Shown here: positions 50,804-60,158 of the stretch, in pieces | Numbering within the stretch: position 1 is the stretch's first letter | Layout: each line of letters opens with the position of its first letter | Origin: Accumulibacter sp964420975 | GTDB lineage: Bacteria; Pseudomonadota; Gammaproteobacteria; Burkholderiales; Rhodocyclaceae | DNA: 64,000 nt | Assembly (NCBI GenBank): GCA_964420975.1 | Contig: CAYQVH010000001.1 | Coordinates: 1 to 64,000, forward strand | Direction: 5' to 3' | Made by a program: the position numbers and the translations under genes | The notes under the pieces: model-generated | What the model saw: only the letters and a program-made list of their open reading frames with translations | What the model was told of the DNA's origin: nothing | Databases searched by the model: none

Positions 50804-51999
50804 GGCGAAGTCTTGGCCAGCAAGGCCGCGATGTGGGCCACGAGCTGACGCGCGAGGACGCGTTTTGAGGCCGGCGCGAGGGCGTGCTCGCCATCGTCGT
50901 CGAACAGAACCAGGGTGTTCTCGTCGCCGCCGAAGCCGTCGCCAATCAGGTTGCCAACGATTAGCGGGATATTCTTGCGGCGACGCTTGCGTTCGGCGTA
51001 GTCGGCAAGGTTGTGGCTTTCGGCCGCGAAGCCGACACAGAAGGGCGCGTTTCCGAGCGCGGCGACCTCGCCCAGGATGTCCGGGTTTTCGATCAGCTCA
51101 ATGGCTGGCGGCGCCGTGTGCTCGGTCTTCTTGATCTTCTCCGCGTACGGCGCGGCGGGACGGTAGTCGGCGACGGCGGCAACGGCAATGAATAGTTCGT
51201 GCTCGGTCACTTCGCGCATGACCGCGGCGTGCATCTGCAAGGCGCTACAGACGTCGATACGCCTGACTCCGAGCGGGCAAGGCAGGGCTACGGGTCCGGA
51301 GACGAGGGTTACCGCGGCCCCGGCTTCACTGGCGGCACGGGCGATCGCGTAGCCCATTTTTCCGCTCGACAGGTTGGTAATCCCGCGTACCGGATCGATC
51401 GCCTCGAAGGTTGGACCTGCGGTCAGCAGCACGCGCTTGCCCGCGAGAACCTTGGTCTCAAAGTGGGCGATGATCGCCGCCAGGATCTCTTCCGCTTCGA
51501 GCATCCTGCCGGGGCCGCTTTCGCCACACGCCTGGTCGCCAATGGCGGGGCCGACGACGGTGATCTTGTCTGCGCGCAATAAGTCGAGATTTCGCCGTGT
51601 CGGAGGGCTTTCCCACATTTGGCGGTTCATCGCCGGAGCGACCAGCAGGGGACAGTCGCGAGCGAGGACGAGCGTAGACAAGAGATCGTCGGCGAGGCCA
51701 TGCGCAAGCTTGGCCAGGAAGTCCGCCGAAGCTGGGGCGACGACCAGCAGATCGGCGTCGCGCGTGAGGTCGATGTGCGCCATGTTGTTGGCGACGCGCG
51801 CGTCCCACTGGTCGGTAAAGACCGGCTTCCCGGACAACGCCTGAAAGGTCACCGGGGTAACGAACTGGGTCGCCGCGCGGCTCATCACCACTTGCGGCGA
51901 GGCGCCTTCCTTGACCAGCAAGCGAACCAGCTCGGCGGCCTTGTACGCGGCTATGCCGCCGCTGACGCCGAGAACGATGCGTTTGCCGGCAAGTTCCAT
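50782..51999 (-). CDS. coaBC: Bifunctional phosphopantothenoylcysteine decarboxylase / synthetase
   Basis: CoaBC makes 4'-phosphopantetheine from phosphopantothenate and cysteine in coenzyme A synthesis. The N-terminal FMN flavoprotein CoaC domain (1-190) has GVSGGIAAYKAAELVR, the catalytic His in NNMAHIDLTR and PAMNRQMW. The C-terminal CoaB domain (190-405) has LLTAGPTFEAIDPVRGITNLSSGKMG-type sequence and AVADYRP. The 405-residue length is typical. It shares a transcript with dut. Confidence 0.96.
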   Translation of the reverse strand: MELAGKRIVLGVSGGIAAYKAAELVRLLVKEGASPQVVMSRAATQFVTPVTFQALSGKPVFTDQWDARVANNMAHIDLTRDADLLVVAPASADFLAKLAHGLADDLLSTLVLARDCPLLVAPAMNRQMWESPPTRRNLDLLRADKITVVGPAIGDQACGESGPGRMLEAEEILAAIIAHFETKVLAGKRVLLTAGPTFEAIDPVRGITNLSSGKMGYAIARAASEAGAAVTLVSGPVALPCPLGVRRIDVCSALQMHAAVMREVTEHELFIAVAAVADYRPAAPYAEKIKKTEHTAPPAIELIENPDILGEVAALGNAPFCVGFAAESHNLADYAERKRRRKNIPLIVGNLIGDGFGGDENTLVLFDDDGEHALAPASKRVLARQLVAHIAALLAKTSPCRRPAD

Positions 52000-52092
52000 G
52001 GTTCGGCTTGGGTATGAAGAAGGCAGTGGCGCAAGATTCTACGCCAACTTGCTCCGCTACTCGCGCCCCATCCGTGTCCGGGCAGGGCAATC

Positions 52093-52385
52093 GCCTGATT
52101 CCCATAAAGACCGAGCAACTCGGAGCGATAGCGATCGGAAGTCGCGGCGATGAAGCGACGCGCCTTGGTTCCCCCCTTTGCGCTTCACGGGGTCGAATCT
52201 GATTGTCGGCGAAGGCGACGTCCATGCACCCGTGCCCGCTGTTCTCGACGGCCCAATGATCGCGTACCGAACGCGCCAGTCTTTGGGCATCGGTGGGCAA
52301 GCTGTTGATCTAGAAGCGCTGCTCAGTGGAAGTCTTGTCCTTGATGCAACGCTGCGCCTCAAGGTAAGAGACAGCGCACTGGTTT
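52093..52385 (-). pseudogene. ISAs1-family transposase remnant (C-terminal part)
   Basis: Pieced together from different minus-strand frames, the region encodes TDAQRLARSVRDHWAVENS, GCMDVAFADNQ, then IRFDPVKRKGG and KARRFIAATSDRYRSELLG. These match the C-terminal third of ISAs1-type transposases. An in-frame TAG interrupts the segment before the TDAQRLA part, the middle (about 20 codons) is deleted and at least one frameshift is present. No terminal inverted repeats or target duplications are visible. It is dead DNA upstream of coaBC. Confidence 0.75.
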
Positions 52386-52440
52386 TTTCGGCATCCGGAT
52401 TGCGCTCGTACAATATGAACGGTAGTTGTTTATTGCTTAG

Positions 52441-52737
52441 TATCAGCGCTTTGCGCGATGGTCGCGGACCGGTGTTTGGCAGCGCGTCTTTACTCAGTTG
52501 GCGCCGGATGCGGATTTCGAGGAAGGGTTTATCGACAGCACCGTCATTCGCGCGCATCAACACGCGGCCGGTGCACCCAAAAAGAGCGGGAACCAAGCGC
52601 TCGGTCGGTCCCGCGGCGGATTGAGTACCCAGATTCACGCGCTGGTGGAAGGACGGGGATCCGTGGCACGATTTCGACTGACCGGCGGTGAAGCCGGCGA
52701 CAGCCCACAAACCGCAGTCGTCATTTGGCTCGCGTGA
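52441..52737 (+). pseudogene. IS5-family transposase remnant
   Basis: A 98-codon frame reads YQRFARWSRTGVWQRVFTQL and then IDSTVIRAHQHAAGAPKK, GNQALGRSRGGLSTQIHALV and FRLTGG. This is the part around the first catalytic aspartate (IDST) of IS5-group DDE transposases. It has a stop codon immediately before and lacks the N-terminus and the C-terminal half with the other catalytic residues. It lies next to the ISAs1 remnant in opposite orientation, with no remaining terminal repeats seen. Confidence 0.78.
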
Positions 52738-52873
52738 TTGTCAACAGACCCTAGGCGCTGCGCGGACTCGCTCGGAGGAAATCCCGAAAAAGCCGAGCTG
52801 CGGCTTGACAAGCTCGACGGACCGGCAAAGGTGGGCTGCGCGAGCCGCCGCTGCCTGCGGCGTAAGGTGAAGG

Positions 52874-53950
52874 ATGAGTATGACCGCAGTTAACCGCTGG
52901 CTGGGCCCCGCTTGCACACTGCTGCTGGCCGCTCTCGCCGCCTGCGGCCGCCAGGAGCCGGCGCCCGAGCCGCCGCGGCCGGTCTTGACGCGCGTGCTCG
53001 GCGAGACCTTGAGCGACGAGTCGCTCGTCTATTCCGGCGAGGTGCGCTCGCGCTTCGAGACGCCGCTCGCTTTCCGCGTGCCCGGCAAACTGACGGCGCG
53101 GCGGGTGGACGCCGGGGCAACCGTCGCCAGCGGCCAGCTGCTGGCGACGATCGACCCCGCCGACAGCGTGTTGTCGGCGAGCGCGGCGGCGGCGCAGCTC
53201 GAACTGGCGCAGGCCGAGCGCGAGCGCTTTCGCCACTTGCGGGAGCAGAACTTCGTCAGTCAGGCGGCGCTCGACGCGCGCGAAACGACGTTCAAGGCGG
53301 CGAAGGCGCAGGCCGATCTGGCGCGCAACCAGTCCGCCTATACGCGGTTGCACGCCGATCACGCCGGAGTCGTGACGCAGGTTGCGGTCGAGGTGGGGCA
53401 GGTGGTTGCCGCCGGACAGACGGTGATGCGACTGGCGCGCAGCGACGCACTGGAAGTGGCGATCGCGATCCCGGAAAAGCGAATGCCGGAAGTGCGCGCG
53501 CTCGGCAGCGCCGAGGTGACGCTCTGGGCCGACGACGCGGCGCGTTATCGCGGACGGCTGCGCGAGCTGGCGCCAGCGGCTGACGCGGTGACCCGCACCT
53601 ACGCCGCGCGCGTCGCCATCGAACACCCGGACGCGCGCGTGTTGCTCGGCATGACCGCCAAGGTCCGCTTTGTCGATCGCGACGGCAGCGCGCGGCTGAC
53701 GGTCCCGCTGAGTGCGATTTTTCAGCACCAGGGCCAGCCGGCGCTGTGGGTCGTTGGCGCCGACGAGACGGTCAGCTTGCGGCCGGTCAGCGTCGCCGCC
53801 TACCACGCCGAGCGGGCCGTGCTCGTCGGCGGCGCCGCGGCCGGGGAACGGATCGTCGTCGCCGGCGTACATAAGCTGACCAGCGGCGAGCGCGTGCACG
53901 TCGTCGACCCGCCGAATCCGTCGGCCGCCGGCGCTCCCCCGTCGCGATGA
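52874..53950 (+). CDS. RND efflux periplasmic adaptor lipoprotein
   Basis: This 358-residue membrane-fusion protein has a lipoprotein signal, LLLAALAAC (Cys24). A barrel-sandwich segment FRVPGKLTARRVDAGATVASGQLLATIDP, a helical hairpin (about 110-150), the second lipoyl half HAGVVTQVAVEVGQVV and a beta-barrel domain follow. It connects the RND pump to an outer-membrane channel that is not encoded nearby. Two start codons, ATG 52874 and 52880, are possible; AGGTGA at 52865-52870 fits the second slightly better. It overlaps the pump gene by 4 nt. Confidence 0.9.
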   Translation: MSMTAVNRWLGPACTLLLAALAACGRQEPAPEPPRPVLTRVLGETLSDESLVYSGEVRSRFETPLAFRVPGKLTARRVDAGATVASGQLLATIDPADSVLSASAAAAQLELAQAERERFRHLREQNFVSQAALDARETTFKAAKAQADLARNQSAYTRLHADHAGVVTQVAVEVGQVVAAGQTVMRLARSDALEVAIAIPEKRMPEVRALGSAEVTLWADDAARYRGRLRELAPAADAVTRTYAARVAIEHPDARVLLGMTAKVRFVDRDGSARLTVPLSAIFQHQGQPALWVVGADETVSLRPVSVAAYHAERAVLVGGAAAGERIVVAGVHKLTSGERVHVVDPPNPSAAGAPPSR

Positions 53951-56900
53951 GCACGCCCAACCTCTCCGAATGGGCGCTGCGTCACCGCGCGCTGATCGGC
54001 TACCTGATCGTCGTCCTCATGCTGTCGGGAATCGTCGCCTACTTCAGGCTCGGCCGCGCCGAGGACCCGGACTATACGTTCAAGGCGATGGTCGTACGCA
54101 CCTTGTGGCCCGGAGCGACGGCGCCGGAAGTCGCTCTGCAGGTCACCGAGCGCATCGAGCGCCGCCTGCAGGAGGTGCCGTGGGTTGACGTCCTGCGCTC
54201 GCAGACGCGCGCCGGCGAGTCGCTGATTACGGTATTGGTCAAGGACTACACGCCGAAGAAGGAGGTGCCGGAAACGTGGTACCAAGTGCGCAAGAAGATC
54301 GGCGACCTGCGGCATACCTTGCCGCAGGGGGTCCAGGGACCGTTCATCAACGACGAGTTTGGCGACACCTTCATCACCCTCTACGCGTTGACCGGCGACG
54401 GCTTCAACCTCGCCCGCCTGCGCCAGGAGGCTGATCGCATCGGTCGCGAGCTGCGGCAGCTCCCGGACGTGAAGAAGATCGAACTCTTCGGGGTGCAGGA
54501 AGAAAAGATCTACCTCGAAGTCTCGCACGCCAAGCTGGCGACGCTCGGACTGAGCCCGCGAGCGATCATCGATGCGCTGCAGAAACAGAACGCGATGATG
54601 CCGGCGGGGTTTTTCGAGACCGCGTCCGATCGGGTGCGGATTCGCGTCTCGGGGGATTTCGAGTCGCCAGCGCAGATCCGCGAAATCGGCATCGAGGCCG
54701 GTGGGCGGCTGTTCCGTCTCGGAGACATCGCCCAGGTTGAGCGCGGTTTTGCCGATCCGCCGGCACCACGGATGCGCGTCCAGGGCCAGGACGCGATCGG
54801 CATCGGCATCGCGATGAGCAAGGGCGGCGACGTCATCCGTCTCGGCGAGCGCCTGCAGGCGACGGTCAAACGCCTGCAGCAGGCGTTGCCACTGGGCATC
54901 GACCTGCACATCGTCGCCGACCAGCCGCAGATCGTTCGCCAGTCGATGAACCTCTTCATGTCGTCACTCGCGGAAGCGGTGGTGATCGTGCTTGCGGTGT
55001 CTTTCCTCAGTCTCGGCTTGCGCACCGGCACGGTCGTCGCGCTGTCGATTCCGCTCGTTCTGGCGATCACCTTCCTGCTCATGTACGCCTTCGGGATCGA
55101 TCTGCAGCGGATATCGCTCGGCGCGCTGGTGATCGCGCTCGGCCTCCTGGTCGACGACGCGATCATCGCCGTCGAGATGATGGTGGTGAAAATGGAGCAA
55201 GGCTGGGAGCGGCTGCGCGCGGCGACCTTCGCCTACACCTCGACGGCGTTTCCGATGCTCACCGGAACGCTGATTACCGCTGTCGGCTTCATGCCGGTCG
55301 GCCTCGCCAAATCGGGTGCCGGCGAGTACACCTTCTCGATTTTTGCCGTCGTCAGCATCGCGCTGCTCGTCTCGTGGGTCGTCGCCGTGCTGTTTACGCC
55401 CTACCTCGGCTACCTCGTGCTCGACGCCGAGAAGCTGCAGCGACGGGCTCAGCGTCACGGACACGCGCCCTACGCGACGCCGCTCTACTGCCGCGTGCGG
55501 GCGACCGTCGACGGGTGCCTGCGCCACCGCTGGTGGGTCATCGGCGCCACCGTCGTGGCCTTCGCCGCTGCGCTCGCCGGGCTCACGTTCGGCGTCCAGA
55601 AGCAGTTCTTTCCGGCCAGCAGCCGGCCCGAACTGCTGGTCGACCTCTGGCTCGCCAACGGCTCGTCGCTGACCGCTACCGAGGCGCAGGCGCGCAAGAT
55701 CGAGGCCGTGCTCGCCGAACCGGAAATGGCGCGCTCGATCCGCTACTACGCGAGTTATCTCGGCAACGGCAGTCCGCGCTTCTACCTGCCACTCGATCAG
55801 CAACTGTTCAACGACGGTTTTGCGCAGTTCGTGATCACCACCCGCGATCTCGAAGCGCGCGAGGACCTCAAACGCCGCCTCGAACAGTGCTTTGCCGACC
55901 CTGGCGGCGAGTGGAGCGGGTTGCGCAGCCGCGTCCTGCGCCTCGAGAACGGACCGCCGGTCGGTTTCCCGGTGGTTTTTCGTGTTTCCGGCGAGGACCT
56001 TGGCGAATTGCGGCGCGTCGCCGAGGAGGTGGCAGCCGTGATGCGCGCCCATCCCTACCTCAAGGAGGTAAACTTCGACTGGAATGAACTCGCCAAGGTG
56101 ATCCGCCTCGAGCTCGACCAGGACCGCGCCCGCGCCCTGGGCATCAGCTCGCAGGAACTGTCGGGCTATCTCAACTCGGTGCTCAACGGCGTCACGGTGA
56201 CGCAAATGCGCGAAGGGGACCAGTTGATCGACGTCGTCGCCCGGGCGCAAGGCGACGAGCGAGGCGAGATCGCGACGCTCGCCGAGATCAACGTCCCGCT
56301 TGCCAGCGGGCGCTACGTGCCGCTGGCGCAGCTGGCGAAGATCCGCTACGAACTCGAAGAACCGGTGATCGCGCGCCGCAACCGGCTGCCGACGATCAGC
56401 GTCCGCGCCGACCTGCGCGACGGCATGCAGGCGCCAGCGGCGACGGCGCAGATCGAGCCCTTGCTCGACCCCTTGCGCGCACGACTGCCGCCCGGCTTTC
56501 GCATCGAAGCCGGGGGGGCGACCGAAGAGTCGGCCAAGGGCGAGAATTCGATCAAGGCGGTGATGCCGCTGATGCTGGTCTGCGTCGTCACGCTGCTGAT
56601 GATCCAGTTGCAGGACGTCGGCCGCACGCTGCTGGTGCTGCTGACGGCGCCTCTGGGGCTGATCGGCGTCGCCTTCGCGTTGCTCGTCTTCGACGTCCCT
56701 TTCGGCTTCGTCGCCAACCTCGGCGTCATCGCGCTGTCGGGGATGATCATGCGCAACGCGGTGATTCTCGTCGATCAGATCGAGCAGGACGAGAAGGCAG
56801 GACATCCGCCCTGGGAAGCCATCGTCGGCTCGACGGTGCGTCGCGCGCGGCCGATCACGCTGACCGCCGCAGCGGCGATTCTGGCGATGATTCCCCTCAC

Positions 56901-57030
56901 GCGCAGTGTCTTCTGGGGACCGATGGCGGTGGCGATCATGGGCGGCCTGATCGTCGCCACGCTGCTGACGCTACTCTTCCTGCCGGCGCTCTATGCCGCG
57001 TGGTATCGGGTACAGGCGGAGACGAGGTAG
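53947..57030 (+). CDS. RND-family efflux transporter (AcrB/HAE-like)
   Basis: This 1027-residue inner-membrane pump has two large periplasmic loops and 12 membrane segments. TM4 has LGLLVDDAIIAVEMM with the two proton-relay aspartates. TM10 reads LSGMIMRNAVILVDQI, where AcrB-type pumps have a lysine; here the basic residue is arginine, as in a related subfamily. Start RLGRAEDPDYTFK shows the porter motif of AcrB-like exporters rather than heavy-metal (HME) pumps. Drug or lipid export is likely, but the substrate is unknown. It uses the adaptor encoded immediately upstream. Confidence 0.92.
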   Translation: MSTPNLSEWALRHRALIGYLIVVLMLSGIVAYFRLGRAEDPDYTFKAMVVRTLWPGATAPEVALQVTERIERRLQEVPWVDVLRSQTRAGESLITVLVKDYTPKKEVPETWYQVRKKIGDLRHTLPQGVQGPFINDEFGDTFITLYALTGDGFNLARLRQEADRIGRELRQLPDVKKIELFGVQEEKIYLEVSHAKLATLGLSPRAIIDALQKQNAMMPAGFFETASDRVRIRVSGDFESPAQIREIGIEAGGRLFRLGDIAQVERGFADPPAPRMRVQGQDAIGIGIAMSKGGDVIRLGERLQATVKRLQQALPLGIDLHIVADQPQIVRQSMNLFMSSLAEAVVIVLAVSFLSLGLRTGTVVALSIPLVLAITFLLMYAFGIDLQRISLGALVIALGLLVDDAIIAVEMMVVKMEQGWERLRAATFAYTSTAFPMLTGTLITAVGFMPVGLAKSGAGEYTFSIFAVVSIALLVSWVVAVLFTPYLGYLVLDAEKLQRRAQRHGHAPYATPLYCRVRATVDGCLRHRWWVIGATVVAFAAALAGLTFGVQKQFFPASSRPELLVDLWLANGSSLTATEAQARKIEAVLAEPEMARSIRYYASYLGNGSPRFYLPLDQQLFNDGFAQFVITTRDLEAREDLKRRLEQCFADPGGEWSGLRSRVLRLENGPPVGFPVVFRVSGEDLGELRRVAEEVAAVMRAHPYLKEVNFDWNELAKVIRLELDQDRARALGISSQELSGYLNSVLNGVTVTQMREGDQLIDVVARAQGDERGEIATLAEINVPLASGRYVPLAQLAKIRYELEEPVIARRNRLPTISVRADLRDGMQAPAATAQIEPLLDPLRARLPPGFRIEAGGATEESAKGENSIKAVMPLMLVCVVTLLMIQLQDVGRTLLVLLTAPLGLIGVAFALLVFDVPFGFVANLGVIALSGMIMRNAVILVDQIEQDEKAGHPPWEAIVGSTVRRARPITLTAAAAILAMIPLTRSVFWGPMAVAIMGGLIVATLLTLLFLPALYAAWYRVQAETR

Positions 57031-57171
57031 CTCCCTTTCTTGCGGCCGTCGTGAATACCCGTTATCGCCACGCAGCCAGCGAGGATTCCGGTTTGACCTG
57101 GGTTGCGGACATCGGGGATACTCCCGGCCGTGGCGAGCGAACTTGCAGCGGTATCTTGGCGGGAATTTCTC

Positions 57172-57810
57172 ATGACTATAGAGTTACAGCACCTGATAGA
57201 CCAGATCAATCGCGAGGCGATCGAAAAGAGTGAAGGGGAGGCCAGTCGGATTCTTGCCCAGGCCCAGGAGCGCGCCGCCTCACTGGTGAGGGAGGCCGAG
57301 GCCGCTGCGCGGGCGCGGCTGGAGAAAGCCGAACAAGACTCCGTTGTCTACGTGGAACGTAGCACGCGCACCCTGGAACAGGCAGCGCGGGACTTACTGG
57401 TCAGCGTCGGGCAGGCGATCGAGAACATCATTCAGGACATTGTCAATCGCTCGACGGACGAGGCGCTTGACCCCGACACCCTCAAGCGGATGATCGTCAA
57501 AATGGTTGAGGCCTATGCCGAGAAGAATGGTACGGAGAGTCGCATCGAATTCATGATCGGCGAGCGAGACCAGGAGGAGATCGTCAGCTACTTCGCTGAA
57601 CAGTACAGGCGACACCTGATCAGTGGAGTGGATATCAACATCGATCGCGGTGTTCGCAAGGGCTTTCGGGTCACATTTGAAAACGAACACGTTTACCACG
57701 ATTTTACCAGGCCGGCCATTGCCGAGGCCCTTGCCAGCTTCGTTCGGCCACATCTGGCGGAGATTGTCCACCGCGCGGCGCGTGCCGCAAGCACCAGCGA
57801 CAAGCCCTGA
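57172..57810 (+). CDS. atpE: A/V-type ATPase peripheral-stalk subunit E
   Basis: This 212-residue protein (ATG 57172) has a long N-terminal coiled coil (about residues 10-90, IEKSEGEASRILAQAQERAASLV) and a C-terminal alpha-beta domain, as in NtpE/AtpE of bacterial V-type ATPases. It links the A3B3 head to the membrane part. A longer frame from 57103 lacks similarity. It opens the operon E-DUF2764-A-B-D-I; 141 bp separate it from the RND gene. The name atpE here means V-type E, not the F-type c-ring gene. Confidence 0.85.
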   Translation: MTIELQHLIDQINREAIEKSEGEASRILAQAQERAASLVREAEAAARARLEKAEQDSVVYVERSTRTLEQAARDLLVSVGQAIENIIQDIVNRSTDEALDPDTLKRMIVKMVEAYAEKNGTESRIEFMIGERDQEEIVSYFAEQYRRHLISGVDINIDRGVRKGFRVTFENEHVYHDFTRPAIAEALASFVRPHLAEIVHRAARAASTSDKP

Positions 57811-57828
57811 AATCGGGCGAGTACTGCG

Positions 57829-58428
57829 ATGCCTTACCACTATCTGGTCGCGAGTCTGCCGACACTGACCTTCGGCGATCAGATCCCGTTTTCTTCGCGC
57901 GATTTCCTGTCGCGCTGCACTGGTGTGCTGAAGGCCGAGCACTTGGCGATGCTCGCGGCGGTCCTGCATGGCCAGGCGGTGCAAGGGAGTTCCTTTGCCG
58001 CAAGCTGGACGGCTCGCGAGACACAGTTGCGCAACGCCGTTGCGCGCTTTCGCGGCGCGCGGCTGGGTGTCGATTCCCGGTCCTTCGAGCGGGAGCACGC
58101 GGGCTTCGATGTTGCCCTGTCCAAAGCGATCGCCGACGCCCTGGATCAACACACGCCGCTCGAGCGCGAGCAAGCGCTCGAGCGTTGTCGCTGGCATGTC
58201 GTCGAGGAGTTGGCTCTGCCCGATCCCTTCGGCCTCGCTACTGTGCTGGCCTTCGCGATCAAGCTGCGGATCGCTGAACGGTGGGCTGCACTGAACGAAA
58301 CTATGGGAGAGAGCAAGGTCGAGGACTTCATCGTGGCGATGACGAATGCGCAGTTCCATGCGGCGCGAGGAAACGATCCTGAGCGGTGGAAGCGGCTTGA
58401 CCGCGCCAGCGAAATGAGCGAACCATGA
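57829..58428 (+). CDS. DUF2764 protein of V-type ATPase operons (subunit C-like)
   Basis: This 199-residue soluble helical protein begins MPYHYLVASLPTLTFGDQ, the DUF2764 family signature. The family occurs almost only between the E and A subunit genes of bacterial V-type ATPase operons (for example in Bacteroidetes, Chlamydiae and spirochaetes). There it takes the place of subunit C, the adaptor between rotor and head. Its stop overlaps the start of subunit A (ATGA). Confidence 0.85.
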   Translation: MPYHYLVASLPTLTFGDQIPFSSRDFLSRCTGVLKAEHLAMLAAVLHGQAVQGSSFAASWTARETQLRNAVARFRGARLGVDSRSFEREHAGFDVALSKAIADALDQHTPLEREQALERCRWHVVEELALPDPFGLATVLAFAIKLRIAERWAALNETMGESKVEDFIVAMTNAQFHAARGNDPERWKRLDRASEMSEP

Positions 58429-60158
58429 ACGAAAACAACGGAAGGATCATCGGTGTCAGCGGTAACCTGCTGACCGTCGAGTTCAACAAGTCGGTGGTGC
58501 AGAATGAGGTAGCCTACGTCCTGACGGGGAGCCGCAGGCTCAAGTCGGAGGTGATCCGAATTCGCGGTTCGTATGCCGACTTGCAGGTGTTCGAGGACAC
58601 AACCGGGCTCAAGGAAGGGGATCGGGTCGAGTTCACCGGGGAGTTGCTGGCGGTGGAACTTGGTCCGGGTCTGCTGACACAAATCTTCGACGGCCTCCAG
58701 AACCCGCTGCCCCAACTCGCCGAGCAATGCGGATTCTTCCTCCAGCGTGGTGTCTATCTCGACGCGCTGCCCCGCGACCGGCCGTGGCCGTTTACGCCCG
58801 CCGTCAAGGCGGGCGACCGCCTGACAGCTGGTGAGACGCTGGGTACGGTTCCCGAGGGCATCTTTCAGCATCGCATCATGGTGCCGTTCAAGGTGAAAGG
58901 ACGCCTGACCGTCGAACGGATTGCCGCGCCTGGGGACTACACCGTGGAACAGGCGATTGCCACGCTGCGTGACGCCGACGACCAGATGGTCGAGGTGGCG
59001 CTGATGCAACGCTGGCCGGTGAAGATCCCGATCCGCGCCTATGTCGAGCGGCTGCGTCCTGGCGAGCCACTGGTCACCAAGGTGCGTATCGTTGACACCT
59101 TCTATCCAGTGGCACGCGGTGGTACCTATTGCATCCCGGGTCCGTTCGGGGCCGGAAAGACGGTTTTGCAGCAGATCACCAGTCGCTACGCGGATGTCGA
59201 CATCGTGATCGTCGCCGCGTGTGGCGAACGCGCGGGCGAAGTCGTCGAGACGCTGCGCGAGTTTCCCCAACTGACCGACCCGCGCACCGGCAAGAGCCTG
59301 ATGGAGCGCACCCTGATCATCTGCAACACCAGTTCGATGCCGGTCGCAGCGCGCGAGGCCTCGGTCTACACGGCGGTGACGATCGCTGAGTATTACCGCC
59401 AGATGGGTCTCAACGTGCTGTTGCTGGCAGATTCCACCTCGCGCTGGGCGCAGGCCCTGCGCGAAATGTCCGGGCGTCTGGAGGAGATTCCCGGCGAAGA
59501 GGCTTTTCCCGCCTATCTCGAATCGGTGATCGCCGCCTTCTACGAGCGCGGTGGCATCGTCCGCCTGAAGGATGGCAGTCTGGGGTCGGTGACGATCGGC
59601 GGTACCGTGAGTCCTGCCGGCGGAAACTTCGAGGAACCGGTCACCCAGAGCACCCTGAAAGTCGTCGGAGCATTCCATGGCCTGTCCCGGGAGCGCTCAG
59701 ACCAGCGCCGCTTCCCTGCGATTGATCCGCTCGACAGCTGGAGCCACTACCCTGCGGTGGTTGCCTCTGAGCAGGTTGGCTTTGCCCGCGAGATCTTGCA
59801 CGCTGGCAACGACGTCAAGCAGATGATGAAGGTGGTCGGGGAAGAAGGAACCTCGATCGACGACTTCGTCGTTTTCCTCAAGAGCGAGTACCTCGACGCC
59901 GTCTATCTACAGCAGGATGCTTACCACGAAGTCGATGGTGCCACCAGCGCGGAGCGGCAGCGCTACGTGTTCGACCGCATCTACCGGATGCTCAGGTGCA
60001 AGTTCGGCTTCGGAAACAAGGAGGATGCGCGCCGCTTTTTCCAGCGCCTGACCCAGACGACCAGAGACTGGAATCGCGTGGACCAGCAAGCCGTGGAATT
60101 CCGGCAGGTTGAACAGCAGATCGAGCAGATGCTCGCGGAGCTCTCGGACTATGCATAA
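58425..60158 (+). CDS. atpA: A/V-type ATPase catalytic subunit A
   Basis: This 577-residue catalytic subunit has the P-loop GPFGAGKT at residues 239-246, typical of V-type rather than F-type catalytic subunits. The non-homologous insertion region (about 110-190), ACGERAGEVVE, LADSTSRWAQALREMSGRL with the catalytic-site arginine, and the C-terminal helical domain are present. It hydrolyses or makes ATP in the A3B3 head. It overlaps DUF2764 by 4 nt and the B-subunit gene by 8 nt. Confidence 0.96.
   Translation: MNENNGRIIGVSGNLLTVEFNKSVVQNEVAYVLTGSRRLKSEVIRIRGSYADLQVFEDTTGLKEGDRVEFTGELLAVELGPGLLTQIFDGLQNPLPQLAEQCGFFLQRGVYLDALPRDRPWPFTPAVKAGDRLTAGETLGTVPEGIFQHRIMVPFKVKGRLTVERIAAPGDYTVEQAIATLRDADDQMVEVALMQRWPVKIPIRAYVERLRPGEPLVTKVRIVDTFYPVARGGTYCIPGPFGAGKTVLQQITSRYADVDIVIVAACGERAGEVVETLREFPQLTDPRTGKSLMERTLIICNTSSMPVAAREASVYTAVTIAEYYRQMGLNVLLLADSTSRWAQALREMSGRLEEIPGEEAFPAYLESVIAAFYERGGIVRLKDGSLGSVTIGGTVSPAGGNFEEPVTQSTLKVVGAFHGLSRERSDQRRFPAIDPLDSWSHYPAVVASEQVGFAREILHAGNDVKQMMKVVGEEGTSIDDFVVFLKSEYLDAVYLQQDAYHEVDGATSAERQRYVFDRIYRMLRCKFGFGNKEDARRFFQRLTQTTRDWNRVDQQAVEFRQVEQQIEQMLAELSDYA

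Noticed and set aside
54964..56805. 613-codon open frame on the minus strand
   Set aside because: It is antisense to the RND pump and has low-complexity Arg/Asp/Gln-rich translation typical of shadow frames.
58146..59678. 510-codon open frame on the minus strand
   Set aside because: It is antisense to DUF2764 and subunit A of the V-type ATPase; no family similarity.
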